A stretch of DNA of 64,000 nt from Saitoella complicata NRRL Y-17804 (taxonomy: Eukaryota > Ascomycota > Saitoellomycetes > Saitoellales > Saitoellaceae): NCBI RefSeq assembly GCF_001661265.1, contig NW_017567023.1, positions 62,001 to 126,000 on the forward strand, read 5' to 3'. The translations under genes and the position numbers were made by a program. A model generated the notes under the pieces. It was not told the origin of the DNA. It ran no database searches and was given only the letters and a program-made list of their open reading frames with translations. Of the stretch, positions 21,193-32,869 are shown piece after piece. Within the stretch, counting starts at the first letter, position 1; every line of letters begins with the position of its first letter.

Positions 21193-24100
21193 TCACACAA
21201 CCAACACCCTCGCCAGGACATCCCGAATATCTCCATCATCACAATCAATCTCCCACTCTAAAAACCTCCTGGCAACAACCTCCGCCTCCTCCAATTCTTT
21301 CTTCTCCCTCTCCCCATTCCCGCCTCCCAGAGCACAAACGGAAGCAATGTCCTCTCCTCTCGCAGCAACCTCTACAAACTTCTCCGCACGCTCGATGATC
21401 TCTGGTGCGATTCCAGCGTTTGCGGCACAATGTGTTCCGAATGAGGATAACGAGCGGCCGGGGCGGAGACGGTAGAGGTAGGTTAAATTGGGGTTGGCGT
21501 TCGTGGAGGAAGAAGGATCGAGGATGATTTCCATATGTGCGTAGCTCAGCGGTAAGTCAGGGTCCAAGAACCCTCCTTCTAAGGTCTCGTGGTAGTGTGT
21601 GGCTGTACGCATTCATTAGTCTGGTCTTCCAAGCCCACGTCCGACCTTTCGTGACTAGTCGTTCGCGAGAGATAGAGGAGAACGACGTACCTGCCAAAAC
21701 CTTCGGCCTCTCCTCTCCCAGCCTCAATAACCAGTCCAACACCCCACAAAATAACCCAGCACCATCTATACCCCTTCAGATGAGCATCCTTTTCGCATCC
21801 TCAGCCGAGATGTGGAGCATACCTGTCGACTCTGTCCCCTTGCCGAACTCGTCAATGATGAGGAGACTACGCCGGGTCGCAGCACGGAGCGCAAGGGATA
21901 TTTGTTGGAGGTCAATCATGAAGGCGGATTGCATCTGTTGTACGCTGTTAGCAGGTCGGAGACGGGGAATGGAAGAGGGCGGAGGAGGGGAGGAGGGGAG
22001 GGTTACCTTGGAGACGGATTCACGGGTTTGGATACGCGTGAGAATCTTGTCGGTTAAGCCAATTGTTGCACTTTCCGCCGGTACATAACTGCGCATTCTG
22101 ATCAGCACCTATCGCCCTCCCTCTCCCCACATCCCCGTCTCTCAGCTTCTCATGTCGAACGGAGACGGGCGAGAAGGGCAGATGAGAAAGAAGGCCGGTT
22201 GATCACGTACCTCCCAACATGCGCCAAATAAACAATCAAAGCAACCTGCTTCAAATAAACACTCTTACCCGAGAAATTCGCTCCGGTCAACAACATCGCA
22301 CTATTCACCTCCAACTCCCCTTCCTCTCCATCCTCTCCGTCGAGTCGCAGAGCATCCGTACTGCGACCACCGGCGAGGTTCGTGTCATTCTCGACGATGG
22401 ATGGGACAAGAAGTTCTTGGAGGGGATGTCTGTGTCACGTTTAAGCCTCCCTATCGAGCAGTTGGATAATGGAAGCTAGGGCGACACACCGTCCTTTCGT
22501 GATCCGGATCACGTTCTCCTCTACCATCCTCGGTCTCTGGTACCCGAATTTCCGCGCACTCTCGGCGAGTGCCAATAAACTGTCCGCACACTGCGTCAGT
22601 CATGGCCCAAAAACTCACGCATGATGTTCGGAAGGATCTGGGGATGAGACATACCAATCCAGCTCGGCGCAGATATCGGAGGTTTTGGTGAGGAGGGCGC
22701 TTGATTCGAGGACGCGGAGTTGGAGTTGGTGGACGAGTTCGATTTCGCGGTCTGTACGTTCGTGTGATTGTCAGTAAACTCCTACGAAATTACCGACTTC
22801 GCAGAACCGTACCAACGATCAGCCCGTGAATGTCACCGAAATACTCATCAAGTTCTGTTACCACTCGTCAACCACACAATCAAAAGATCCATGAGAGAGA
22901 GTATCACCTCTCATCTCAACACTCTTGTAATAAAAGCATGTCGCAGTATTAAACTGAAACTCCCACCCCTCCCCCTCCCACAACCTTCTCCCTCCCCCTC
23001 CCGCCTCTCCTTCCTCAGCAGCAGGCACAGTAATCAAATACCCCAACTGCGGAAAATAAATCACATTCAACACCCCCGCCACCTCCCTCGGAACCTGTTC
23101 CGCAAGTTGCGCAGCAGCCTGCGCCAACATCGAATCGAGACCATCGTAGACGTGTTTCATGTTGTCCAGTTCGTCGTCGACGCCGCGGGCGATTACGGTT
23201 CGGTGTTCGAGGGATGAGGTGTCGAAGTCGATGGTGGAGGTGAGGAGGGTGCCGAGGGTTGTCAGGGCGGGTATATCGAAATTGTTTGTGATTTGTTGGA
23301 TGATGGGGAGTGCGTTGTCATTCTCAGAAGTCTGGAATAGCTCTTCGATTGCGCCACGGATTTTGATCGTACTCCATATGAATTCGAGCATTCGCTGCCA
23401 CTCTCCCACTGTCCCACCAGATCTACCACTTCGGAGTCCGAGAAGGGTTTTTCCTATATCCTTGACTTTCTTGAGGGCTGTGCAGAGTGCGTCACTTACG
23501 TGGAGGTTTGAGGGGTGGAGGAAGAGGGAGAGGGTTGAGTGGCGGGCGTGAAGGATGTCGAGGCTTAGGGAAGGCCGGAGGAACCAGCGACGGAGGAGGA
23601 GGGAGCCTTGGGGGGTGCGGGTGGAGTTCATGATGCCTGTGATTGGACGTGAGGTTGGGAAGTGCAGGGAGAAGGGAGAGGAGACGGACCGAAGAGGGAG
23701 AGACCTTCTTTACCACGGCCTCCGCGCCCTTGCATGTGGAAATTTGGATGTGATTCGTCCTCGAAGATCTGTAATGAACTATCGCCATGCTCGTTAGTGA
23801 TTGCTGGATCACCAGGAAGTCAAGAAAGACCAGATCGTGTCGGCATTCACGAGCATATAGTCATTCCTGTACAATAAAACAGTCAGTACGTCCGTTTAGG
23901 TCATAATCCTGTTCTTCGTACATCGAGAACATCGATATCGCATTCACGCTCACCCGCACAAACTCATCATCGCCATGTATGCCCCCAATCAACCTCCTCC
24001 TCGCAAAGTACGCGATAACAGCACCCGCACATCCAACCTGTACAAAACGAACCCAGTCAGCAATTTAATCTTGATTGGTGAATGCCGTTTTGTACCGTGA

Positions 24101-24757
24101 CTTTACTGTCAACATCAACCCAACCGGCTAACCTCATCAATCCCTCACGCTGTCCATCCCCCTCCTCCGCACCCGCAAACTCAATCCTAGGTCCCTCCTT
24201 TTGCCCAACTCTCAAGCTTATCAATCTACTCCGTGCAGTCTGATACGCAAACTCCGTCGCAGGTCGGATATCTAGCGCAAATCCCGTCGAATCCGGGCCA
24301 GAGGTAGCCGACGACGAAGACGAAGGCGCGGGTTCGGTCGGTGCTGCGAGACCTTCGAGTTTATCCAGTAAGGATTCTTCGATACGGGAGGATAGGAGAA
24401 TCGTACTTGGTTGTACGTGGAACCGCACTGCACGCGCATACAATCAGCATACACCGCACTTCCCACTTCCCACGCTCCCGTCCTCGGCATACATGCTTCA
24501 ACCAGATCCCAAGGCGCGCTCTCCTCCATATCCTCCATCATCCACAACTTCCCCTCAATTGCATTCAGATAACAACACCCGATCTTACGGTCACGGTAGT
24601 CGAGAGCCATGATGGTTTCGTCGAGGGTGCCGTCCCAGTCTTGGTCAGGGGAGGACGAGGAAGAGGAAAGAGGACGGGGTTGAGGGGCATGAGAGGGAGA
24701 AGAGGCAAAACGGACATGAGTGTTGTCTTCGGCTGGGTGTTCTGAGTGGGGAGCCAT
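21193..24757 (-). CDS. MSH5: MutS homologue Msh5 (meiotic crossover factor)
   Basis: A many-exon gene starts at ATG 24757 (MAPHSEHPAEDN) and stops at 21193. Clear exons include 24757-24493, 24427-24096, about 24037-23922 and several up to 21193; smaller 3' exon borders were not all fixed. Msh4-Msh5 clamps stabilise Holliday junction intermediates in meiosis. Markers are IMALDYRDRKIGCCYLNA (the Msh5 N-terminal signature), VNADTI..IFEDESHPNFH, the Walker A TGANFSGKSVYLKQV, SYVPAESATIGLTDKILTR, QSAFMIDLQQISLALRAATR, the Walker B LLIIDEFGKGT and the C-terminal FGTHCAANAGIAPEIIERA. It lacks the mismatch-recognition Phe-x-Glu domain, as expected for Msh5. It is divergent from EMC5. Confidence 0.9.
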
Positions 24758-25073
24758 GGTTTGGTTGGTGGGTGCGGTGCTGAGGAGGTCTCTTGAGCAC
24801 GGCCGCGCGCCGGCCTGGAACCGTGAAACTCCTGCAGTCTCGAGGCTTTCTGCGTTTCTGGGGCGAAAGAAGGACGTGAGCCAGCAACTGAAAAACAATC
24901 CTGAAGATCGAAAGAAACTCAAACTCAATTTCGTGTTCCCACCTCGTTCCCAACACCGCTGCTGTGCCTGCCTCGCCCTGCCTCGCCCCTTTCAAACCCG
25001 CATCTCGAGCATCATCGAGTATTCACCCAGCCAACTCCGCCATTGCAACTGCGATCAAACACTCATCACGGCA

Positions 25074-25601
25074 ATGTCCTCGTCAACAGCTCGAGCTCTC
25101 ATCACCATCGCATTGGTGATTCTGTTCCACGCAGGCTACTCTGCCTACGAGCACCGCGCATTCCAAAAGTCCGTGGGTCGTACGGCAGTCGGAAGGCTAC
25201 CTATTGACGTGAGTTTGCCTTACTTCCGCAGCGACTCTTAAACTCTGCCCAGCTCTGTTCTACAAACGACGTATTGCCGTTGTCCTGGAGCTTGAATGGG
25301 AAGAGCGAAGTCCATCGCTCAACGTGCTCCATAACCAAAACGGATGCTAACGTCCCTTCCTCCACAGATTATCGTCGAAGCCCTCATATCCGCTACAATC
25401 TTTTCCTTCGGAGTCGTATTAAGCGCAGACGCCCTCAAACCTATCAAATGGCGCGAATGGAACGCGGTATGCGAGAAGGAAGGATCGAGTCCTTTGCAGT
25501 ATTTGGACACGAGACCGGGGTTCATTGATATTAGGCAGAGACGGAAGGAGTATGCGACTGGCAAGACGACAAAGGCGGGAAATGGTGATGTTAAGGCATG
25601 A
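25074..25601 (+). CDS. EMC5: ER membrane complex subunit 5 (EMC5/MMgT)
   Basis: Two exons (25074-25208, 25368-25601) give 122 residues. EMC5 is a small core subunit of the ER membrane protein insertase; the family was first described as a magnesium transporter. Two membrane spans are seen: ALITIALVILFHAGYSAYEH (with the family's HAxYSAxxHR) and IIVEALISATIFSFGVVLSA. The following KPIKWREWN and DTRPGFIDIRQRRKEY are typical of the cytosolic tail. The 159-nt intron ends with GCTAAC and a pyrimidine-rich CAG. It lies 316 bp from the divergent MSH5. Confidence 0.93.
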
Positions 25602-26049
25602 AGGGAAAATCTGAAGGAGCGGGTTGATTCGCGATTAGGTTGAGGGAAGGAGATCTATCAGCGGGAGATTTGCCGCATCATCAAGTCAAAAGAGGCAGGA
25701 GACCAGAGCTATCAAATACTACGAAACGGAGCAAGCACCACGAATCATGAAGCGGGCTTTAGATGGACATTTTGGAGAGGGATTGCATGTCTTGATCACC
25801 GCGCAGCCGCCCGGAGAACGCGAAGGAGAAGCCAGGAAGAAGATATCAGACGAACATAACAATTCACAACCACTTTCCACGTCTAATCCAGTCCAAATAT
25901 TCCTCCCATTCTACTCATCCCACAAGTGTCCCCTGGTTACCACATTTTAGCGCGCCTCGGTTTTTCGAGGGACCCGCTACCAAATTTGCTCGTCAGCGCA
26001 GAACAATCCTTCGACTCGTCCATTTACCAAACTCACATAAACATCTACA
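25602..26049. other. intergenic, EFB1 promoter side
   Basis: About 450 bp. A pyrimidine-rich stretch precedes the EFB1 start, as is common for translation-factor genes. No gene is seen. Confidence 0.4.
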
Positions 26050-27025
26050 ATGGCTTTCGGAGATTTGAAGACCCCTGCCGGCCTTGAGCAGCTCGAGGCT
26101 TTCCTCGCTGACAAGTCCTACATCGACGGTATGTTTGTCCTGGAGCTGATCCGCGGTTGTTGTGAGGGAGGCAGGGAAAGCAGAGTTGGGATGGATGTGA
26201 AAACCATGGTCATCGGATGATTATAATACTTTGGTCCGTGTTTAAGATTTGCGAATTAAGACCTCGCGAAAAGACTACAGCCCGCCTAAGGGTTTTGCTA
26301 GAAGATGACACGATGACTATGGCTATACCGTCTATCCCTACTGCTTTCCTTCCTTTCGCCTCAATCGGCTGAGCTGGAATTGAAAGAAGAGCAATTGGCT
26401 GACATTGAATGAACCAGGTTTCACCCCTTCCCAGGCTGACGTTGCCGTCTACAAGTCCCTCCAGGGTCCCTTCTACCCCAACGTCGCCCGTTGGTTCTCC
26501 CACATCGCCTCCTACGAGTCCGAGTTCGGTTCCCTCCCCGGAGACGCTGCCAAGACCGCTACCGAGTACGGTGCCGGTGCCGCCTCTGCCCCTGCCGCTG
26601 CTCCCGCTGCTGCCCCCGCTGCCGCCGCTGAGGACGAGGACGACATCGACCTCTTCGGTTCTGACGACGAGGAGGAGGACGCTGAGGCTGAGCGCGTCAA
26701 GGCTGAGCGTGTCGCTGCCTACAACGCCAAGAAGGCCGACAAGCCCAAGACTATCGCCAAGTCTGTCGTCACCATGGAGGTCAAGCCCTGGGATGACGAG
26801 ACTGACATGAAGGAGCTCGAGACTGCCGTCCGTGCCATTGAGCAGGATGGTCTCGTCTGGGGTGCCTCCAAGCTCGTCCCCGTCGGTTACGGTGTTTCCA
26901 AGTTGCAGATTACCCTCGTCGTTGAGGACGAGAAGGTTTCCCTCGATGAGTTGCAGGAGAAGATTGCTGAGGATTGTGAGGATTGGGTTCAGTCTTCTGA
27001 TATTGCTGCCATGCAGAAGCTCTAA
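26050..27025 (+). CDS. EFB1: translation elongation factor 1-beta (eEF1Balpha)
   Basis: Two exons (26050-26128, 26418-27025) give 228 residues. eEF1Balpha is the guanine-nucleotide exchange factor that recharges eEF1A. The N-terminal GST-C-like part ([29 protein letters not shown]) is followed by an Ala/Pro hinge (about 85-100), the acidic [20 protein letters not shown], and the catalytic GEF domain ([18 protein letters not shown] through to [13 protein letters not shown]). Codons are strongly biased to C-ending forms, as in highly expressed genes. The 289-nt intron after residue 26 is long for this window and contains a C/D snoRNA candidate. Confidence 0.97.
26204..26322 (+). ncRNA. C/D box snoRNA candidate, snR18/U51-like, in EFB1 intron
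   Basis: Inside the first intron of EFB1, CCATGGTCATCG (26204-26215) can pair with CGATGACTATGG (26311-26322), 11 of 12 positions. This forms the closing stem of a C/D RNA. A C-box-like ATGATTA follows at 26217. The stretch TTGGTCCGTGTTT (26231-26243) is complementary to the well-conserved 25S rRNA sequence AAACACGGACCAA, the target of yeast snR18 and of human U51. Yeast snR18 is also hosted by the EFB1 intron. The D and D' boxes are poor matches to CTGA, so the exact ends are uncertain. Confidence 0.65.
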
Positions 27026-27160
27026 GCGCTGTCTGATATTGAGGTCTGGAGGTGAAGTGTAGGAGTACTGTTTTGGGTATCGAGAAGTTGCTCAAACCAA
27101 AAGAAATGATACATAAACCCATTTGATATCGTACACTACCTATCGTGACATGTCTACTGT

Positions 27161-27799
27161 CTACCATACCCTCCGCTCTCCCAAGACCTTCCAGTTTTCA
27201 CACTTTCCACTTGTGTCCACTAAGACGATCTTCCCACCGACCCAACCCTTTCCCACACCGATTTCCTCCTCAGTTCCCTTGACTTGCTCAAATGCTTCCT
27301 TGTTATCACCAGTCTCTGGCTCAGCGTACGCTAGAGAAAGATGAGGGTAGTACGTCTCCTTCACCCACTTCTCCGCATCCTCCTCCGATTGATCCGGAAC
27401 AAACGCATGACGGCAATACTCCGCAATTCCAAGTAAACCAAGCGACGCCTTGCACGGGTAATACAACCGCGTGTAATAAGTCTTTCCCGTCTCTGCTTGC
27501 TCCCACTCAACCCCCAGCGGCCCCACATCCATCCGTCTTCTCAACTCGACCATGATTTTGTCCATCACCTCCTCTGGATCTGCGCTTTTGGGGATTCCTG
27601 AGACGACGGTGACATGAGGTGGGAAGACTGGTGAGTTGGGGAAGATGTGTGGGCAGTTGGAAGCGAGGGTGGTGATCAGCGAGCGGAGCTGAGAGGTGAT
27701 CGGATCATTCGAAGGAGGGGTGAACCAGAGGGAGACTGTGCAACCTTCGTTAGAGATTCATCAGAAGTCGTTGCTACCGCGGTGCGACGCACGAGTCAT
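27161..27799 (-). CDS. 2',3'-cyclic phosphodiesterase (Cpd1-type, 2H family)
   Basis: Two exons (27799-27778, 27735-27161) give 198 residues. Cyclic phosphodiesterases of the 2H superfamily open ADP-ribose 1'',2''-cyclic phosphate made during tRNA splicing. The two catalytic His-x-Ser/Thr motifs are present: PHVTVVSG and, later, YPHLSLAYAEPE. The first exon encodes only MTRASHR; the 42-nt intron is GTAGCA..CTAACG..CACAG and the junction gives VSLWFTPPS, the usual start of the fold. Yeast Cpd1 has 239 residues, so this is somewhat short. It converges on EFB1, with stops about 135 bp apart. Confidence 0.85.
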
Positions 27800-28067
27800 T
27801 CTTGCAATTGATCTGATTGAGTGGTATCTTGTGTTGTCGTTGGGAAGGAAGCGGAGAAGCATGACATGGGGTATATAGCCAATGGGGGCCGGGGTGCGCG
27901 CGCAGCTTATCGATTACTGAATGACCATGGGAGCATATGGAAGGAATCTTATAAGAATACCACGATCATAACCATCCAGACCAGCTGAACCATAAAATAG
28001 GATCTTGCACCAAACGCCATTCCGTAACACCTTCTCCCGCTCTACACTTTCACCAATGCCCCCCCCT

Positions 28068-29515
28068 TCATCTCCGCTCACTTCTCGCAATAATCACCCT
28101 CCTAAAACACCCATCACACATGGCAACCCCCTCATCCTCATGGAACCCGCCCTCCAATTTAGTTCCACAAGTCCCACACTTGAAACACGCTTCATGGAAC
28201 TTCTTTCCCAATGCTGCCAAGTATCTGTCGGTCATGGGTAAGCGACACCTCTCACACCGCTCAGCGGTGACTTTCTCGAAACAGCCTTGACAGTAGGGGT
28301 AATCGTTCCGGACGATAAAGGGCGTGCTGGCATCGAACGACGTACCACATTCGGCGCAGAAGAAATGTCCAGGGTGGTACTTCTTTCCCAGGGCGGAGAT
28401 GATCTCATCCTCGATAGGCGTGTCACACTGCGCGCAGCGATCCGAGAACAGCTCGTGAAAATCGAGCTGGCAATACAACCGACCTTCGTGGACGTGGAAG
28501 GCGATGAACTCAAGGTTGGTACTGCAGTGCGAGCAGGTGAAGCATGAAGGATGGAAGCGGAGTCCACGGGTGGTGATGACCCTACCAGAGGTTGTCGATC
28601 CATGGCAGCGAGCACAGGATTTAGGATTAGCCGGCGGAGAAGCAGGACGAGGGATGACCTTCGGCGGCTGAACACCATCAAGTAGTTCGTCTGCATCACC
28701 AACGCTGATGGCCGGGACGGTTGGTGGCGAGGCCACGTTAATCGACGGCACAGCCGGTCGCTCGTCTGTGAAGACCGTAATTGCAGGAACCCCATTCCTC
28801 ATCGAATAGTTCCCATCCATCCCACGCACATTCATCCTAATATCCTCCTCATCCACCTCAATCTTCGGAATCGTAGTCCGCCCAGCAGCAGGTGCAGTCC
28901 TCCAATCCCGCGTCTCATCCTCCGTCGGCGTAATGGTAGATTGAGGCACACTAACAGGCGCGGCAGGCTTAGACAAAACACTCGGCTTCGGTACAGGTCC
29001 CGGATCAACACGCGGTGACCCCCTAACTGGCGGTCCACCCGGCAACGGCCTAAGTCCTCCCCTCAACTCCGGCTTCTTCGTTGGTAACTCCGGTTTAGGT
29101 CCCCTTACACCCCCTGCTCCACCCTGCAACGCCCTTACAAGCGGCGTAGTCCTCAACGATACATGCGTCGGCTTCTCCGCCGCGGGTGGGGGTGCATTCA
29201 TCGCCGGATTCACCGGTAGGGGCGCATTCATCCCGCTCGTCGCCCTCGGCTTCTCCGAGATCTTCATTGTCGTCCCAGTAAGCGTCGACAAATCTGCAAT
29301 AACGTCGTCCATATTTCCGTATTCCTTCTGCTGTGCAATTTGTCGGGCACCGGCGGAAGAGGGGAGGGGACGGCCGCCTGTTGGTCGAGGAGCTCGTTGG
29401 CTTCGGAGGGAAGCAAGGTAGTCCTCTGTACAAAGGTGTTAGCAGTATTCATAGCTTTAGCAACACCGATCACACCGAGTTGTCCTTTAGACATGTATGT
29501 ACTGTTGTCCGCCAT
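28068..29515 (-). CDS. three-LIM-domain protein, paxillin-like
   Basis: Two exons (29515-29476, 29425-28068) give 465 residues. The intron GTGTGA..GCTAACACCTTTGTACAG joins MSKGQL to EDYLASLRSQRAP. The N-terminal half is Pro-rich and disordered, with an acidic amphipathic MDDVIADLSTLTG segment. Three LIM zinc fingers fill the C-terminus: CARCHGSTTSGRVITTRGLR.., CAQCDTPIEDEIISALGKKY.. and CERCRLPMTDRYLAALGKKF... Each has the C-x2-C..H-x2-C pattern, and the last ends CDGCFRRV. The organisation resembles fungal Pxl1-like proteins that link Rho signalling to polar growth and septation. The specific partner cannot be read from sequence. Confidence 0.85.
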
Positions 29516-30216
29516 CTTCGTGAATAATCCCTTCTGGATCAAAGCAAAAGTGAAGCGGATAGCGTCGTGAAACGTTGACGGATGCGGGCGATATAGTTGC
29601 AATCGTATTTCAAAGCGCTGGTTATGTATGCTGCAATTGGTCTCTGCAATTAATTTGTCGGTGTATGGGAGTACTTTGGTTTTGTTGTGCTCTTGACATC
29701 ATAGGGACCAAGGAACTTGGTGCAGTAACGTTGACATCCCGGATTCAGCAGGAACATGGCAATTGAAGAAACACATCATATTGATACATTCATAGACCCA
29801 GTATCATATCCAATATCGTATAACTCCGACTTTCATCTCCTCGCCTTTCCCCTCTGCACGCTCCCTTTCCTCGACCTCGACCTCGACCTCGAGCGCCCCC
29901 TCCCCCTCCCCCTCCCCCTCCCCCCTCCCCCTCCCCCTCCCCTTCCCAAGACTCCCCCCACGCCCAGGCGTGAAAGCCTCCTCATCCTTCCCCTCAACCT
30001 CCGTCTCATCCTCCGCATAATTAACAGCCTGTCCACTACTCCTCCCCCGCATCATACTCGTACTCGGTGTAACAACACCACTGCCCACAAAAACGGGCAC
30101 AGAGCTCGTTCGTGATTGCTCGGAGGGAGACATGGCTTGGGGTATATTCGTCTCACGCGGAGAAGGGGTATAAAGCGCTGGCTCGGGCTCCGGCCTATAC
30201 GCAACCGCACTCACGG
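29516..30216. other. intergenic with low-complexity ORF
   Basis: About 700 bp between the LIM gene start and the MED19 stop. A minus-strand frame (about 30132-29804) reads Arg/Gly then Glu/Gly then Glu/Val dipeptide repeats because of a CCCCCT-type repeat. It has no ATG at its head and I do not call it a gene. Confidence 0.4.
29895..29945. repeat. (CTCCCC)n simple repeat
   Basis: About 50 bp of CTCCCC units on the plus strand, preceded by a CGACCT run (29873-29892). It explains the repetitive minus-strand frame. Confidence 0.8.
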
Positions 30217-31098
30217 TTAATAATGCGAAATGGTGTACCCACCCGGACCCGGGGAACCTGACGATTCTTTTTCCTGTACATCACATGATCAGTCATCTCG
30301 ATCGAGACTACAACACTGGCGATGTACCTTTCTGCGCTGCTCTTTTCTTCTTTTGCGGTCTGCTTCGTAGGCTGGGTCGTAGTCTCGCTTCTTCTTCTGA
30401 ATAATCCGGTCAGTCGATGCTTGACACACATCCCGCCAAAACCCACCTTCTTACGGCGCTCAGCAGCACTCCCCTCACTAACATTCCCATTCGCATTTCC
30501 ATCCTCAACACCATCCAAATCATCCATCCCCCACGCCGCACTATCAAACTGTACACACACAACATCAGCATTCGTCGTAACCTTATAGAGACCAGGTGAA
30601 TGGACATACCTCAGGTATAGGCCCAGGCAACAGTTTCACCCTACTCTCGAAAAACCCAACCGGCATTTCCGCCCCCTTAATCGACCTCAACCCCTCTTCC
30701 GGCCTCGCAAGCAACCCACGCAAGAAATCCTTTTGCTGCGGTGGCGTGTTCTTGCCTGTACACCGATCAACCATCAGTACTCAGATTAAAGTTAACATGA
30801 AGCTTCGACGACCCACCTGGTATGTCCACAATATGCCCCTTCCAACTCTTCCTCAACTTATTAGGGTTCTTGTTCCCGTACTGGTCGAATTTGCTGACGC
30901 GGCGGATGACATCTTCGAGGCCATAGAGATGAATGAGATTTGCTGATGGCGATGGATTGGCAGGAGGTAGGTCTGTCAATGAGGTGTTAGCTAGTACTCG
31001 AAGAAACTTGGAGCCTCAGTCAGTTGACCTCGATTGTTGACGGTGTAGAGGTTGATCTGCTCAGCCTTGACCGGGCTTTGGCCGTTCACACCATCCAT
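30217..31098 (-). CDS. MED19: Mediator subunit 19 (Rox3-like)
   Basis: Six exons (31098-31029, 30972-30817, 30755-30610, 30548-30447, 30396-30328, 30273-30217) give 199 residues. Med19 is part of the Mediator head/middle hook that links activators to RNA polymerase II. Family features are IHLYGLEDVIRRVSKFD, NPNKLRKSWKGHIVDIPGKN, FLRGLLARPEEGLRSI and the Lys/Arg-rich KKKRDYDPAYEADRKRRKEQ near the end. All introns are 49-61 nt (59, 61, 61, 50 and 54) and hold CTAAC-like branch sites where checked. The last exon is the least certain: reading phase 0 ends in YTISHY. The family call rests on pattern memory, not an alignment. Confidence 0.7.
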
Positions 31099-31334
31099 GA
31101 TTCCCGAGACAGTTGACGGCAGACAAAGGTGTTAAATGCGACTCTGATTCGCGTGAAAACTTGCTGAACCTCCTCCCTCTTGCCCTTACCGTCGTTGAGA
31201 GCTGAGCTGTTAGTGTCGTACGTCGCATGCAACACCACGCAACCTTAAGTATCGATTGATCCACTCCTTCCCCAAATACACACATGATGCAAAATCTCGG
31301 TTTATTTATTTTCTATTTTGGATAGTTTTTATAT

Positions 31335-32674
31335 CTACCCATCATCGAACCCTCTATACCCACCCGCCTGTGCCTTCAACTTCGCCAAAGCAGCCATAAC
31401 CCCAGCATCCTCCCCTTCCCCTTCCCCCTCCGGCACCTTCTCTTTCTCCTTTCCCTTCTCCTTCGCTCCCGACTCTCGCCCTCCCTCCATAGCCAACATC
31501 GCCTCCAACGCATCCTCATCCTCAACATCCATCGGCGGCGACGCAGTCATCGGCGGAAACACCGCTCCCTGAGCTCCTCCATTCTCCGCCCGTCTCTCAC
31601 TAGCCGTCAAATCCCTGCCTCCCTCTTCCACACCCTCAGCTTGTGTAGCCCTCACCCTCTTCCGCCGACTCCCTCCAACAACAAACGGCTCACCACACGC
31701 CCCCAAAAACCTCCTAACCTTCTGGTCTCCCCACCCCCCAATCAACCCAACCTCCTCCCCCTCCGCGTTGATGGCCCGTTTCACACTCCCGAAATTTGCT
31801 AATAAGCTCATCGCATCCGACTTATTCACACTTCGAATGGAGGTCATCATCTCCACCACTCCCTCTATGTACGTGGTTGATTGTTTGCCTTGAATCAAAG
31901 TCGGAGGTTTGGATTCGAATGATTTGAAGGTTTCTAGATACCGCCCAGCTTCGGCAGGAGACCAGGCGAGGACGATGGTGAGATCGGATATGATCGAGAT
32001 TTTGGTGAGGGCTTTTAACGAGTCTTCGTGATTTTCGATGTCGACGGAGATGAGCAGGAGGCGGAGGTTGTATTGTTTTCCGAGTTGTGAGATACGGGAG
32101 TATATGTATTCTGGGTGTAATCGGTGATATCGTAGACTGTACATCGTGTTGTCAGCAATACCCTGAAGGATGCTAAGATCCTTATGCACCTGAGATAAAT
32201 TGCGCAGCTTGTTTGTCCGACGACGAAATCGGGGACGATGTCACCGTATTCCCACGGGACATTCCGTACATGGTTCAATATAGGGTTTCCTTTCTAGCCA
32301 CACCACCTTCAGCATCCATCCCTGGTTTGAATTCATACGACATGACATACCTGCCGCGGATTCACAATAATCGCATTAAACCCCGCCGGCTTCGCAATCT
32401 TCTGCGGCGTAGGCTGCTGCACCGGACTCCCCACCCCACTCCCAGCAGTTCCCGGCCTCGACACATTCACTCCAATCGCAGCACCAATCGCACTAATCGG
32501 CCTCTGCGCCTGCGCCCCCACCCTCGACACCGGCTGCACAACCCTCCTCGGCGTAGGCTGCGAAACCAATCCCCGATGCTGAGGAGTAGAAGAAACAGAT
32601 CGCTCAGCGGCTTTGGCTGCGGCGATGGCGGCTGCGTCGAAAGCTGCGTCGTCGAAGTCAAAGTTGTCTGCCAT
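31335..32674 (-). CDS. RAD10: Rad10/ERCC1 structure-specific endonuclease subunit
   Basis: Three exons (32674-32351, 32293-32190, 32136-31335) give 409 residues. Rad10-Rad1 (ERCC1-XPF) cuts 5' of bubbles in nucleotide excision repair and single-strand annealing. The central domain is clear: [59 protein letters not shown] and [19 protein letters not shown]. The tandem HhH domain follows ([20 protein letters not shown]). The C-terminal 100 residues are charged and low-complexity, longer than in yeast. The N-terminal 90 residues are Ala/Gln/Pro-rich. It is divergent from the Snapin-like gene, 195 bp away. Confidence 0.93.
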
Positions 32675-32869
32675 TTCTGTATTGGAGCTGCTGGAGTTTT
32701 GGCGGTGAGGTTCGCGGGTATACGACGCACGGCGGTGCGAGGCGGTGCGGTGTGCGGTGATGTCAAGCAAGAACACCGCACGACCTCAAACTCACCACCA
32801 ACAACCTCTAGCGAACCTCGGGAGGACGTAACGAGAAGCCAGATTGGAGTTCCGCTTGCGATAGGCATA
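32675..32869. promoter_or_regulatory. shared RAD10/Snapin-like divergent promoter
   Basis: The 195 bp between the two ATGs contain short direct repeats of GGCGGTGCG (about 32730-32755, GGCGGTGCGAGGCGGTGCGG) that could be regulatory, but the binding factor is unknown. Confidence 0.45.
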
